A stretch of DNA of 64,000 nucleotides from Alkalibacter rhizosphaerae (GTDB lineage: Bacteria; Bacillota; Clostridia; Eubacteriales; Alkalibacteraceae), in contig NZ_CP071444.1 in the NCBI RefSeq assembly GCF_017352215.1, positions 1,116,001-1,180,000 of the forward strand, written 5' to 3'. This document shows, one piece after another, positions 52,520 to 61,695 of the stretch. The translations under genes and the position numbers were made by a program. How positions within the stretch are numbered: the stretch's first letter is position 1; each line of letters opens with the position of its first letter. The notes beneath the pieces are model-generated. The model was not told where the DNA came from. It worked only from the letters and a program-made list of their open reading frames with translations, and made no database searches.

Positions 52520-53599
52520 CTAGCATGCTTTTTCATTGTTTTTCTCTTTTGATGGATTCAGCCAAACGGCTTGTTCCATGGTGCAGTTTTGAACCGGTCC
52601 GGTCCATCGTTCAGGGTTCTTTGCCTTTGCAGTTTCCAGTATTTCTTTTCTTCTTTGAAGGATCTCATCGGACGATCCATTGTGTCTTTGGTTGGGAGTC
52701 AAAAATTTCAAGCTGCTGTGGTGGTGGTCATTATTATAATAATCAACGAAGGCATCGACCCATCTGCGGGCAGTTTCAATATCCAAAAATCCATTATGGG
52801 GAAAAGATGGCATGTATTTGACCGTTCGGAACATTGACTCAATATAAGCATTGTCATTGCTCACTCTTGGCCTGCTGTTGGATCGCACGATCCCTAGATT
52901 ATACAGCGTTGTCAACAAGGAAGCACCTTTCATCGGACTTCCGTTATCAGAATGTAACACCAAAGGCTCGTTCTTCATCAATACATTTTCGGAGTACACA
53001 GCCTTCTTCACAAGAACACTGGCGTTTTCAGAACTCTCGTGATCCCAGATTTCCCAGCCAACCACTTTGCGGCTGAATAAATCAATGATCATGTACAGGT
53101 AATAATATATTCCTTTCACGGGTCCTGGAAGCCAGGTGATATCCCACATCCAGACCTGATTGGGACCTGTTGCACAATGTGTTGTAATATTCTTGCTAAT
53201 GGGTGCTTTGGCATAACCACGATGGTTGACCTGACCAAAATATCTCAAGACCCGATAATAACTTGAAATCGAGGCTATATATGTTCCTTTTTCATCAATG
53301 AGCTTATGAAAGACTTGGTTTGGGGAAAGGCTTCGATGTTCCTTTTGGTTCATCACCTGCAGGATCTTCTTCTCCTCCTCCAAATGCAACTTGTTTGCAG
53401 GTATGGGTCTTAGCGCATCCGGACGACCGTCTTTTGTGTCGTTACCCTGAACTTTCCAGCGCTGGTAGGTCCTCTCGCTAATGCCGACGACTTCGCAGGC
53501 TTTGAACTGTCTGGCTCCTGAAAAGACTGCTTCGTCGATGGCTACAATCACTTTGATGCGATTTGATTGGCTGGTCAATCTTCCTCGTCCGAACTCCAA
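52520..53599 (-). CDS. Transposase OrfB of the nested IS (rve/DDE)
   Basis: 359 aa in frame -1 relative to OrfA. DDE catalytic residues: VWMWDITWLPG (D), VLHSDNGSPMKG (D), SNDNAYIESMFRTVKYMP (E). Intact. Probably made only as an OrfAB fusion because the frame begins inside OrfA without a good Shine-Dalgarno. Confidence 0.85.
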   Translation of the reverse strand: MEFGRGRLTSQSNRIKVIVAIDEAVFSGARQFKACEVVGISERTYQRWKVQGNDTKDGRPDALRPIPANKLHLEEEKKILQVMNQKEHRSLSPNQVFHKLIDEKGTYIASISSYYRVLRYFGQVNHRGYAKAPISKNITTHCATGPNQVWMWDITWLPGPVKGIYYYLYMIIDLFSRKVVGWEIWDHESSENASVLVKKAVYSENVLMKNEPLVLHSDNGSPMKGASLLTTLYNLGIVRSNSRPRVSNDNAYIESMFRTVKYMPSFPHNGFLDIETARRWVDAFVDYYNNDHHHSSLKFLTPNQRHNGSSDEILQRRKEILETAKAKNPERWTGPVQNCTMEQAVWLNPSKEKNNEKAC

Positions 53600-54093
53600 A
53601 TCGCTTGCATCTTTTTTTTTAACACCAGGAGTGCCGCAGCTTCGGCAAGCGCTTTCTCCTTGCGCTCCAGTTCCTTTTTTGTACGTTTAAGCTCGGCTTG
53701 ACTGTCCTTGAGTTCTTTTTTGACCTTGGATTCTTCATCTGTTTCACCGGTGATGATCGCTTGCTTCCAAGACTCGATTTCCTCCGTATATATGCCATTG
53801 CATCGGCAAGTTTCTGAGAGCTCACATTTGTTGAGCGGACTGGTCTCAATAATGATTTGCAACTGCATTTCTTTTGAATATTTTTGTTTGGAGTCTGTAT
53901 TATCCTGATAGACAGTTCCTTTGATTTTTGCCCTTTTACGCCATTTATACAGGGTCTGCTCATGGACATGATACTCATCAACCAGTTCCTTAATAGACTT
54001 GTTTTCGGGTGGTAACATCAACTTGATTAATTTGTCTTTAAATTCTTTACTGTAGGTAGCCATATTGATCCTCTCTCTCTTGGCTACTAGCAT
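53575..54093 (-). CDS. Transposase OrfA of the nested IS
   Basis: 172 aa. HTH (KSIKELVDEYHVHEQTLYKW), a second HTH-like region and a coiled coil (~110-155, KELKDSQAELKRTKKELERK) ending LLVLKKKMQAIW. The KKK codons A-AAA-AAA-AAG at the 3' end are a slippery run that would shift into OrfB. Confidence 0.82.
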   Translation of the reverse strand: MLVAKRERINMATYSKEFKDKLIKLMLPPENKSIKELVDEYHVHEQTLYKWRKRAKIKGTVYQDNTDSKQKYSKEMQLQIIIETSPLNKCELSETCRCNGIYTEEIESWKQAIITGETDEESKVKKELKDSQAELKRTKKELERKEKALAEAAALLVLKKKMQAIWSSDEED

Positions 54094-54141
54094 ATATTAT
54101 TTTTGATCACCCGACAACTACCCTAACACAGGGGGATGGCG

Positions 54142-55547
54142 ATCCAACAGAAAAAGAAGTATCTGTTCTGATGTTTCCACCAGCAAACAAAATCAATGAT
54201 GAAAAACGTACTCCTGACTTCGAGTACATCCGTAAAGAGCTCCATAAAAACGGTGTCAGTAAAAAGCTTTTGTGGACTGAATACATGGAAGAATGCCGCT
54301 TAAACGGTGATGAACCTCTCATGTACTCGCAGTTTTGTTATCACATTCAACAAGATGAACAGAAACGTCGTGCTACCATGAACATCAACCGTAAACCTGG
54401 TGAGCAGGTCGAGGTTGATTGGGCGGGAGATCCGGCCAAGATCATTGATCCAGATACCGGTGAAGCTATAGATGCCCATATCTTTGTCGGTGTCATGACA
54501 TACAGCCAATACGCATATGTGGAAGCATTCATCAATGAAAAGCAGCGAGCCTGGATAACAGCTCATGTTCACATGTATGAATATTTCGGTGGTGTTGCCA
54601 GAATACTAGTGCCGGATAATTGCAAAATCGCTGTTATCCACAACAAAGGCTGGTACACTCAGCAGTTAAATAAAACGTACCATGAAATGGCTGAACATTA
54701 TAATACGGCCATTATCCCTGCAAGAGTCCGAAAACCAAAAGACAAGCCCAATGTCGAAGGTACTGTGGGCAACATATCCACTTGGATCAGTGCCAAGTTA
54801 AGGAACGAACAATTCTTCTCCCTGGCTGAACTGAATGCAGCAATTCGTGAAGAGCTGGAAGAATTCAATGCCAGAGACTTTCAAAAGAAGGAAGGTAGCA
54901 GATCGAGTCTCTTCCACAACGAAGAACTGCCCTACCTTGGCACACTCCCCACTACCTCCTACGAACTGGCAGATTGGAAACAAGCCACCGTTCAGTTTAA
55001 TTATCACATATCTGTAGAAGGAATGCTATACTCTGTACCCTTTGAATACATCAAACGAAAAGTCGATGTAAGAATAACAGATCGGATTATTGAAATTTTC
55101 TACAATCACAACCGCGTAGCATCCCATCAACGTCTGTTTGGGAGAAAGGGACAATACAATACTACAGTTCAGCACATGCCACCCGATCACCAAAAGTACT
55201 TGGAATGGAATGGTGATCGTTTCAGAAAATGGGCTGAACAGATCGGCAACAACACTTACTTAGCGGTTGATGCTATACTTACCTCCAATCGTGTGGAACA
55301 ACAAAACTACAGAAGCTGCATGGGTCTTCTTAAACTGGCTGAAAAACATTCACCGCAACGACTTGAAGCTGCTTGTGAAAAAGCATTAAGCTTTACTGCC
55401 AGTCCTAGTTACAAGATTATCAAAAATATTCTTGCGACAGGAATCAAAGAGAAAACCAATCAGACAAAAGAGAAATCCACGCAAAATAAATACGGCGTTA
55501 CTCGAGGCGCCCGATACTATGGAGGTATGAATAATGATAACGAATAG
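54142..55547 (+). pseudogene. istA: istA, 3' part (transposase catalytic domain)
   Basis: Starts in frame with DPTEKEVSVLMFPPAN; rve core EVDWAGDPAKIIDPDTGEA (D), RILVPDNCKIAV (D), KPKDKPNVEGTVGNIS (E). With the 5' part it would make 517 aa, normal for IstA. Now without its start, so the element cannot move unless supplied in trans. ATG 54171 could give a truncated protein. Confidence 0.85.
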
Positions 55548-56310
55548 TACAATCGATAAACTTATTGAAATGCACCTGACAGCTATGTCTGACGCTTTTC
55601 GCCAACAAATGTCCGATCCAAAAATGAAGGAGATCGACTTTGAAGATCGTTTCGCCATGATGGTTGACCTTGAATACACAAGACGCAAAAACAATCGTCT
55701 AAACCGGTTGATCAAGAATGCACAATTCGAGCAACCGGATGCAAATATTATGGATATCGATTATGTTTCAGGGCGCAAACTGAACAAGAATCTGATTCGA
55801 AAGCTTGCTACCTGCGATTATATATCTGAACACCGGAATATTTTCATAACCGGTGCAACAGGCTGCGGAAAAACATACATGGCCAATGCTTTTGGGATGG
55901 AAGCATGCAAACAGTATTTCAAGACCCAGTATGTCCGGTTGCCGGATCTCTTGTTTGATCTTGAATATTCCAGAGAAGAAAGCAACTACAAAAAAGTAAT
56001 GGGTAAGTATGCAAGTCCAGCACTGCTCATTATAGATGAATGGCTCCTCTTAAAACCGACACCAACAGAATCAAAGGATATCTTTGAACTTCTTCATCAC
56101 AGAAGGAAGAGATCTTCAACCATCTTTTGTTCCCAATACAGACATGAGGGCTGGTATGAGCAACTTGGTGGAGATGATTCACCTCTTGCAGATGCCATTC
56201 TTGACCGCATTGTTCATGACGCATATAGAATCAACATCGAAAGCATTGATCCATCCAGGGATTTTTCCATGAGAGAAGTTTATGGTTTGGACAAATATTT
56301 AAGTGAATAA
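55534..56310 (+). CDS. istB: IstB AAA+ ATPase
   Basis: 258 aa. Walker A FITGATGCGKTYMANAFG, Walker B ALLIIDEWLLLKPT, and the SQYRHEGWYEQLGGDDSPLA segment typical of IstB. It starts 14 bases inside the istA end. Assists IstA target selection. Confidence 0.9.
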   Translation: MITNSTIDKLIEMHLTAMSDAFRQQMSDPKMKEIDFEDRFAMMVDLEYTRRKNNRLNRLIKNAQFEQPDANIMDIDYVSGRKLNKNLIRKLATCDYISEHRNIFITGATGCGKTYMANAFGMEACKQYFKTQYVRLPDLLFDLEYSREESNYKKVMGKYASPALLIIDEWLLLKPTPTESKDIFELLHHRRKRSSTIFCSQYRHEGWYEQLGGDDSPLADAILDRIVHDAYRINIESIDPSRDFSMREVYGLDKYLSE

Positions 56311-56387
56311 TATTACTCGGTATCGTTTGTCCGGAACTGCGGTTCCCACCGCGCCGGACTCCCGGTACCATCCAAACGGAATATTCA

Positions 56388-56770
56388 CTCAAGAACTGAA
56401 ATTATTTTGTAATTGCCTTTTGCTATTATGCTTATATGCATTTTTCTAGCATTACCAGGCCCGATATTTTTTATGAATATGGATGTCGATAAATCTTTTA
56501 TAGCCCCATTGTCTTCTTTATTAGCATATTTAATAAACTCTTCTACTATAAATGTATAACTTCCAACATAATTTTGTCTCTTAAGATCTTCATTTGTTGA
56601 ATATTTCAAAGATGGTATAACTCTATGCCGATTATTAATATGTGCAATTTTTTCATTGCTTCTAAGCGTCAAAATTACTCTAAGTAAAGTTACTAACCCT
56701 CCTGTGATTCCACCAAAATATCCAATCCAATTATTGCTAATGTCGAAAAAAAAGGTGATCGTTTTGACAT
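56388..56770 (-). pseudogene. N-terminal part of a membrane protein, IS21-split and with a T-run frameshift
   Basis: ATG 56770 (GGGTGG upstream) reads MSKRSPFF and then stops unless one T is added in the run of eight T (56746-56753); the shifted frame reads FFFDISNNWIGYFGGITGGL, a membrane-type stretch, then HRVIPSLKYS and FIKNIGPGNARKMHISIIAK. Layout matches cargo protein A. It is cut by IS21 after ...ISVL. Confidence 0.75.
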
Positions 56771-56874
56771 TAGCCACCCAAAAATAATGTAACCAAAATC
56801 AATACCGTTATTGACAGCACAATCCATACTATCCAATTAAGAATTTTTGCAAATTTCTTATCTACCATACGCAT
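56770..56874 (-). CDS. Tiny one-span membrane ORF before the split gene
   Basis: 34 aa: MRMVDKKFAKILNW then a ~20-residue hydrophobic span (IVWIVLSITVLILVTLFLG). Its stop overlaps the next ATG (TAATG). Either a separate peptide or the first span of the same protein displaced by frameshift, as in cargo protein A where both spans are in one frame. Confidence 0.5.
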   Translation of the reverse strand: MRMVDKKFAKILNWIVWIVLSITVLILVTLFLGG

Positions 56875-56942
56875 TACTCCCAAGCCGTGAAATATACTGT
56901 ATATGCAATAATCACGTAAAATTAAAAACCATAGCAGCTTGT

Positions 56943-58208
56943 TTAGATTGCCAGCATGTTTAGAAAAAGTTCTGCAAATTTCTCCTGCATCTTTTCTTTG
57001 TCAATTATTAAAATCTTATTATTAAATTCGTTAGCAGGTGTGGTTTTAACTGCTGGCTTCACAATAAGCATAGCTTTACTTTTCTCTGACCATGCTTTTT
57101 CATAATCGCAAACATATGCTAATAATGTTTGTAAACCTGTTCCAATATATGCGACATCATCAGAATACTTAACTTCTATTATTGATACATATGATGAATC
57201 CACGCTAATGCATTCAACCACTATATCAGGTATAGCCATTTTCGCATTATAACCATAACTTTTCATGATATCAAAGTATCTACTATGAGAGCTGAGGCTC
57301 TTAGGAGTGTGCTGATAAAATATGTTAATAGTAACGCCATTGTCATACTCATATATGATCTTGTTATCATACTTACTTCTAAGTAGAGAAAAGTTTCTTT
57401 TGCCTCCAAATGAATTCTTTAACTCATCTGCAGTTTTAACACAGTTAAATAGTGTTAATATTTCAAATACCTTATCAACTGATTTAGGTACCAATATTTG
57501 GCTCCTAATAATCTCAAATATAGAATCTGGATCTTTTTTCACATAAACGCTATAATATTTTTGGGCTATTTTCCCAATTAATCTGTAGAGCGGATTTCTA
57601 TGCTTAAGCCCAGATGCGACAAGATCTGAAGTAATATTCTTTACTAATGTGACTTGCTTTATATACGAGCAATTAAGAATCATTATTAAACTTGATTCCA
57701 TAGAAGCGATGTTAGTAAACCACTCAGGTTCGATTTCTCCTGGTATTAGCTTCTCAATATCTTGTAGCAACTTATATAAATGATGCAGAATATATTTAAG
57801 CATTCTATTTGGTTTTGTATCAAACTCTCTATTTTGATCTCGAACTATAAACAAAGAAGTGTCTGCATTGATTCCGTTTCGTTTAATAAATGTAGATTGC
57901 CAATCAATATTACCTCTTACTACTCCTCTTTGTTCATAAGTATTCCTAGTAGCATTAATATCAAACTGCATTCTTAGTTTTTTCAACACTTCAGGCAGGT
58001 TTTGCTTGGAGCAATAAACTAAAAAATGAAAATCCCTTAAATCATAATAGTTTACTTTTGAAAAATCATTTTCATTTATGTTTATGCCTGAAATCAACAT
58101 GTCAAGAATTTCAGAATTTCTATAAAGATTCAAATATAAGAACTCATCCTTTATAGCATTTATCATATCTAATTTATCATCTACAAAAACAGTTTCTTCT
58201 GCATTCAT
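56943..58208 (-). CDS. McrC-like PD-(D/E)XK restriction subunit
   Basis: 421 aa. C-terminal nuclease core AIPDIVVE (D328) and VSIIEVKYS (E345-x-K347). The N-terminal ~300 residues resemble the McrC/DUF2357 layout by length and context but no other motif is certain. Last gene of the operon, 9 bases after the ATPase gene. Likely cutting subunit driven by the McrB-like ATPase. Confidence 0.7.
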   Translation of the reverse strand: MNAEETVFVDDKLDMINAIKDEFLYLNLYRNSEILDMLISGININENDFSKVNYYDLRDFHFLVYCSKQNLPEVLKKLRMQFDINATRNTYEQRGVVRGNIDWQSTFIKRNGINADTSLFIVRDQNREFDTKPNRMLKYILHHLYKLLQDIEKLIPGEIEPEWFTNIASMESSLIMILNCSYIKQVTLVKNITSDLVASGLKHRNPLYRLIGKIAQKYYSVYVKKDPDSIFEIIRSQILVPKSVDKVFEILTLFNCVKTADELKNSFGGKRNFSLLRSKYDNKIIYEYDNGVTINIFYQHTPKSLSSHSRYFDIMKSYGYNAKMAIPDIVVECISVDSSYVSIIEVKYSDDVAYIGTGLQTLLAYVCDYEKAWSEKSKAMLIVKPAVKTTPANEFNNKILIIDKEKMQEKFAELFLNMLAI

Positions 58209-58216
58209 ATCAACAC

Positions 58217-59230
58217 CTACAATGTCATAGTGTATCCTGATACACTATTGAATTGATTTTTTAGGTCCTCAATTAGATCCGTTCTCGAATTTAATTTCCC
58301 CAAATAGATATTTAGCAGTTTTTGAAGCTCTTGTTCATCCGCACCTTGAAATTGTGCTAATATATACAATTCTGTTGCTTCAACCAAATGAGTTAAATCA
58401 TCTGAATCAATATTCTTTCTATTTCCCATATAAATTGCCATAGATTTGAATACCGCTGGTCCAATTTCTCTGATTTCGCTTTTCATAACACTTTCTGCAA
58501 TAGCCTTCACAGTTTCTATCACGGTGGTGTTGAAGCCAGTAAACCAATTGTTTATTAGAGTTAAATAATCTTTAGGTACTGGTACATGAATTATTGCAAA
58601 TCGTCTTAGGAAAGCATAAGACATTTCATATAAAGACATTTTATCAAACTCATTTAAAGTTGTTATCATTCTCCAATAATCAACCTTATATATTGTATTG
58701 TCAGAATTATATTCATTTCCTGAAACAATCCTCAGCCTTTCACCTTTTGTATTTTTGTAGGCTAGACTAACATCATTGTCTGAAAGAACTGAAAATAATG
58801 GTCCGATAGCTTTATCTATAGGTGCTCGGTTAATTTCATCAACTACAATCCATCTTCTATCTGAAATGCTCTGATAAATAATACCGGGTTCAAAAGTCAA
58901 CTTGCCAGGTTCATTTATATCAGGAAGATACCCGCCTATTGTATCAAATGTTGTCCAATCTGATGTTGCAGTGGTAAAAATAGCTTCTCTGTTTGTAGCA
59001 GCCTTTGCTATCGCCATTGCTAAAGTTGTTTTTCCAGTTCCTGGTGATCCACTTAACATGATATGGCTACCCGAATTTATGGAAGAACAAATCTTGTTTA
59101 AAATTGCATTGTCAATAGAAAAATCTGCAGGCAAATGTTTTGTGATATCTGTTGGAATTACATTGATTACTGTTTTTTGATTAAGCAAATCATTCAATAT
59201 TTCAATGTCGCTTTTCTTTAGCTCAATCAT
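58217..59230 (-). CDS. McrB-like AAA+ ATPase/GTPase
   Basis: 337 aa from ATG 59230 (GGGGGTG upstream). Walker A IMLSGSPGTGKTTLAMAIAK, Walker B RRWIVVDEINRAPIDKAIGP, sensor region WRMITTLNEFDKM, and SYAFLRRFAIIHVPVP. The DEINRA motif places it in the McrB/MoxR group. It lacks the DNA-binding N-domain of McrB; the upstream 137 or 251 aa proteins might provide it. Confidence 0.8.
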   Translation of the reverse strand: MIELKKSDIEILNDLLNQKTVINVIPTDITKHLPADFSIDNAILNKICSSINSGSHIMLSGSPGTGKTTLAMAIAKAATNREAIFTTATSDWTTFDTIGGYLPDINEPGKLTFEPGIIYQSISDRRWIVVDEINRAPIDKAIGPLFSVLSDNDVSLAYKNTKGERLRIVSGNEYNSDNTIYKVDYWRMITTLNEFDKMSLYEMSYAFLRRFAIIHVPVPKDYLTLINNWFTGFNTTVIETVKAIAESVMKSEIREIGPAVFKSMAIYMGNRKNIDSDDLTHLVEATELYILAQFQGADEQELQKLLNIYLGKLNSRTDLIEDLKNQFNSVSGYTMTL

Positions 59231-59636
59231 TCGTTTCACCCCCAAGGCTTTCAACAATTTGTCTTTTTAACTCAGATGATACTTCTTCATTAGACAGTAC
59301 TTCTTTGATATTCAGCGTTGGAGTAAACCTTATAGCTTTCTTCAAGTCTACTAAAAAACTCTCATTTTCTTCCCTGAAAGCAACAACGTTAAATAGACCT
59401 AAACATGAACCTGTTACATTATCAAATAGAAAAATATCATCATCCTTGTTCAAGTTTGGTAATCTATCGATTTTTATTTGCAGATCCTCCTTTAAATCGG
59501 TTACTTTTTCAAATTCCACTAATTCCATCCATGTTCTTTTGAAATGATCAGTATGAATGTTTCGTTGTTCCATGATTCTTTTCAGTTTTTCGTTGATTTG
59601 TGTATCAATAATTACTTTTGCATCACTATCCCCCAT
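59223..59636 (-). CDS. Uncharacterised operon protein
   Basis: 137 aa. Short charged N-terminal helix, then KIDRLPNLNKDDDIFLFDNV and CLGLFNVVAF, and a helical C-terminus. No family recognised. GGGAGG precedes ATG 59636; its end overlaps the McrB-like start by 8 bases. Possibly a DNA- or ATPase-binding adaptor. Confidence 0.6.
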   Translation of the reverse strand: MGDSDAKVIIDTQINEKLKRIMEQRNIHTDHFKRTWMELVEFEKVTDLKEDLQIKIDRLPNLNKDDDIFLFDNVTGSCLGLFNVVAFREENESFLVDLKKAIRFTPTLNIKEVLSNEEVSSELKRQIVESLGGETND

Positions 59637-59654
59637 TACATGCTACCTCCCATA

Positions 59655-60410
59655 TTATTGTTTTAATATATTGTTTACAATTTCATCAGCATTTGGGTCA
59701 ATAAATATTTTTATGCTCTCCTTGCGGCCTTCTAATCTCAAAAAACCAGCATGTACAAAATTCCCCAGTACATATGAATGTGATAGAGAGTGTTCTTTAA
59801 TATCTGATTCGCTAAAATCTATTTTGCCATTCCTGTACTTCATAATTGTTTTTTCTAGCTCTTCCTCTTCATCTTTATTGTCATCTTGCGTGATTAATGT
59901 ATTAAGAATGTACCACTCCCAATAATCTAGGTAATCAAATTTTCTAACTGCTTTTAAAGTGGCTTTTAAAGGGTGTAGTCTTTTACCTTCGCTATTTATA
60001 AAATTATATTCAATCAAGACACCTTGATAATAAAGTTTATAAATACTGTTGATTTCTTTAATTTGCTCAAGATGTGGCAAGGATCTCTTTTCTTTCATTA
60101 GTTTCTCAGACGCGAATAATTCTAAAAGCATTTCACCATTCTTTGTGTAGATTGATTCCCTAGAAGGAACACTTCTTTGATTCAATGCCCCCTTTTTCAA
60201 TAAATTAAACTCTTCCATCATCCTTTTAATGGTCCTCACTTGACCTGATGAAATTCCTAATTCATCTCCAATATAAGTTTGAAGAGATCCACCCCAAGTT
60301 CTACCCTGAACTTGAGCGGGATCATTCAATATCTCCATCATAGAAAGCATTTGGACATGAAGACTGTCTGATATCTTTCTACCCTCATATTTCCAACCTC
60401 TTAAATCCAT
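59655..60410 (-). CDS. Winged-helix operon protein of unknown function
   Basis: 251 aa. An HTH-like region (YIGDELGISSGQVRTIKRMM; LNQRSVPSRESIYTKNGEML) and a second helical C-terminal half (FSESDIKEHSLSHSYVLGNF). Could be the DNA-recognition factor of the restriction complex, or a regulator. Not recognised further. Confidence 0.6.
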   Translation of the reverse strand: MDLRGWKYEGRKISDSLHVQMLSMMEILNDPAQVQGRTWGGSLQTYIGDELGISSGQVRTIKRMMEEFNLLKKGALNQRSVPSRESIYTKNGEMLLELFASEKLMKEKRSLPHLEQIKEINSIYKLYYQGVLIEYNFINSEGKRLHPLKATLKAVRKFDYLDYWEWYILNTLITQDDNKDEEEELEKTIMKYRNGKIDFSESDIKEHSLSHSYVLGNFVHAGFLRLEGRKESIKIFIDPNADEIVNNILKQ

Positions 60411-60426
60411 TAATTTTCCACCTTCT

Positions 60427-61695
60427 TTATTTACTTTTTCTAAGTACTAAAACGTGATCAAAGTTAATTTTTCCCCCTCTATTTTTTCTAGGTATTCGAA
60501 TATATGGGTTTTGAATAATATAATCAAAATGAAGTTCAGAATCAAAACCTAAATTTTTTGCAATATCTTCGATAACTCTCCAGCTTTCAATTTCTACTTT
60601 TCTTATAGTACTATTTCCGATTACAATTACGTAATGACCGCCAACTTCAAGTATTCGTCTTACTTCTTCAAGATTCTGCTTCATGTCAGCAAAAAATCGT
60701 TTAACTACAAGCGCTCTCTTCTTGTCAACAGGATAGATTTTTGAGTAATATTCTTTTAGAAGCTTACTTTCCGTTAATATTTCTAAATCTTTTTCTTCAT
60801 CTGCCGAGCTCAAACTTTCGGTCCCTACATAGTCTTTTTTCTTTTCGCGTATATCTTTTTCAGATAAATCTCCCATCCATAAATTTTCTAATCTAAGAGT
60901 TCTGGCATAATCGAAAGCATTAATATAAGGTGGTGACGTAATTGCTAAATCCACTTTGAAATCAAGCTTAATATTTAATGCGTCTTCTTCTACCAATTTA
61001 GCCTGGTTATCAATTTCTAATTTTGAAAAATCTTTTATTGCATTAGAATACCTTTTAAACACTTGAATATACTCTCCCAAAGCATGTGGCGGTGTCTTGA
61101 TTACTTTTGTTGAAACATATGGTTTTGGTGAAATGTCATCAGCATTTGAAACTTTTTTTATTATAGAAACAAAACATAAGTTTAGAAAATCTTTGACATC
61201 ATTATCGTCAACTTTTTCTATTAAATACTTTATTTTCCCTAAATAGGTTTTATTTTCTTCATTAAACCAATGATCTAGATTATTTATTTCCGGCAGAATA
61301 ACAGGTACATCATCATTTTTTACTTTATAAATAATTTCCTCAAAAATAGCACTCATATAAGCAATCTGATCTTTTGTTAAAGCTGTCGTTTTTACCTTTA
61401 TTATTAATTTCGCTATCGAATCAATTTCTGTACCGTACGAATCATGCTTATTAATAACTCCTTCAAGAAGGGTTGTCCCGCTCCCTGCAAAAGGATCGAA
61501 AACTACACCCTTTTTACTACCCAAATACTTTTTAATCGCCCATCTTGGTATTTCTGGAATAAATCGACAAGGGTATTTGAAATAAATGTGAGTAAAAGTA
61601 TTTGGATTTGACTGTGCTATTGAATAAGTCCCTCCATCTTGAATATCAATTGGTAGACTTTCAACTATTATTGGGGCTATTTCTTTATTAGACAT
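60427..61695 (-). CDS. SPPY-type DNA amino-methyltransferase 2
   Basis: 422 aa. Motif I VVFDPFAGSGTTLLEGVINK and motif IV LAITSPPYINAFDYARTLRL. The SPPY form suggests N4-cytosine (or N6-adenine) methylation. Its first 19 bases overlap the upstream methyltransferase end. Both keep full catalytic motifs, so they probably modify the two strands of one asymmetric site. Confidence 0.85.
   Translation of the reverse strand: MSNKEIAPIIVESLPIDIQDGGTYSIAQSNPNTFTHIYFKYPCRFIPEIPRWAIKKYLGSKKGVVFDPFAGSGTTLLEGVINKHDSYGTEIDSIAKLIIKVKTTALTKDQIAYMSAIFEEIIYKVKNDDVPVILPEINNLDHWFNEENKTYLGKIKYLIEKVDDNDVKDFLNLCFVSIIKKVSNADDISPKPYVSTKVIKTPPHALGEYIQVFKRYSNAIKDFSKLEIDNQAKLVEEDALNIKLDFKVDLAITSPPYINAFDYARTLRLENLWMGDLSEKDIREKKKDYVGTESLSSADEEKDLEILTESKLLKEYYSKIYPVDKKRALVVKRFFADMKQNLEEVRRILEVGGHYVIVIGNSTIRKVEIESWRVIEDIAKNLGFDSELHFDYIIQNPYIRIPRKNRGGKINFDHVLVLRKSK

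Larger units (their letters stand above)
52483..54133 (-). mobile_element. Two-ORF DDE insertion sequence (IS3-like) nested in istA
   Basis: Flanked by an 8-base duplication GGATGGCG (52475-52482, 54134-54141). Partial inverted repeats TGT-N5-TAGTTGTCG lie 5 bases inside each end. Removing the insert and one duplicate restores istA in frame. Carries orfA and orfB with a -1 frameshift run of nine A. An 8-base duplication is longer than the 3-5 usual for IS3. Confidence 0.8.
52182..56387 (+). mobile_element. IS21-family element with a nested insertion
   Basis: Ends TGAGTATTCCG (left) and complement TGAATATTCCG (right), with further matching inverted segments inside. Flanking 6-base duplication CTCAAG (52176-52181, 56388-56393). 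Contains istA (split by another element) and istB. The host gene on both sides is continuous once the element and one CTCAAG are removed. Confidence 0.9.
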
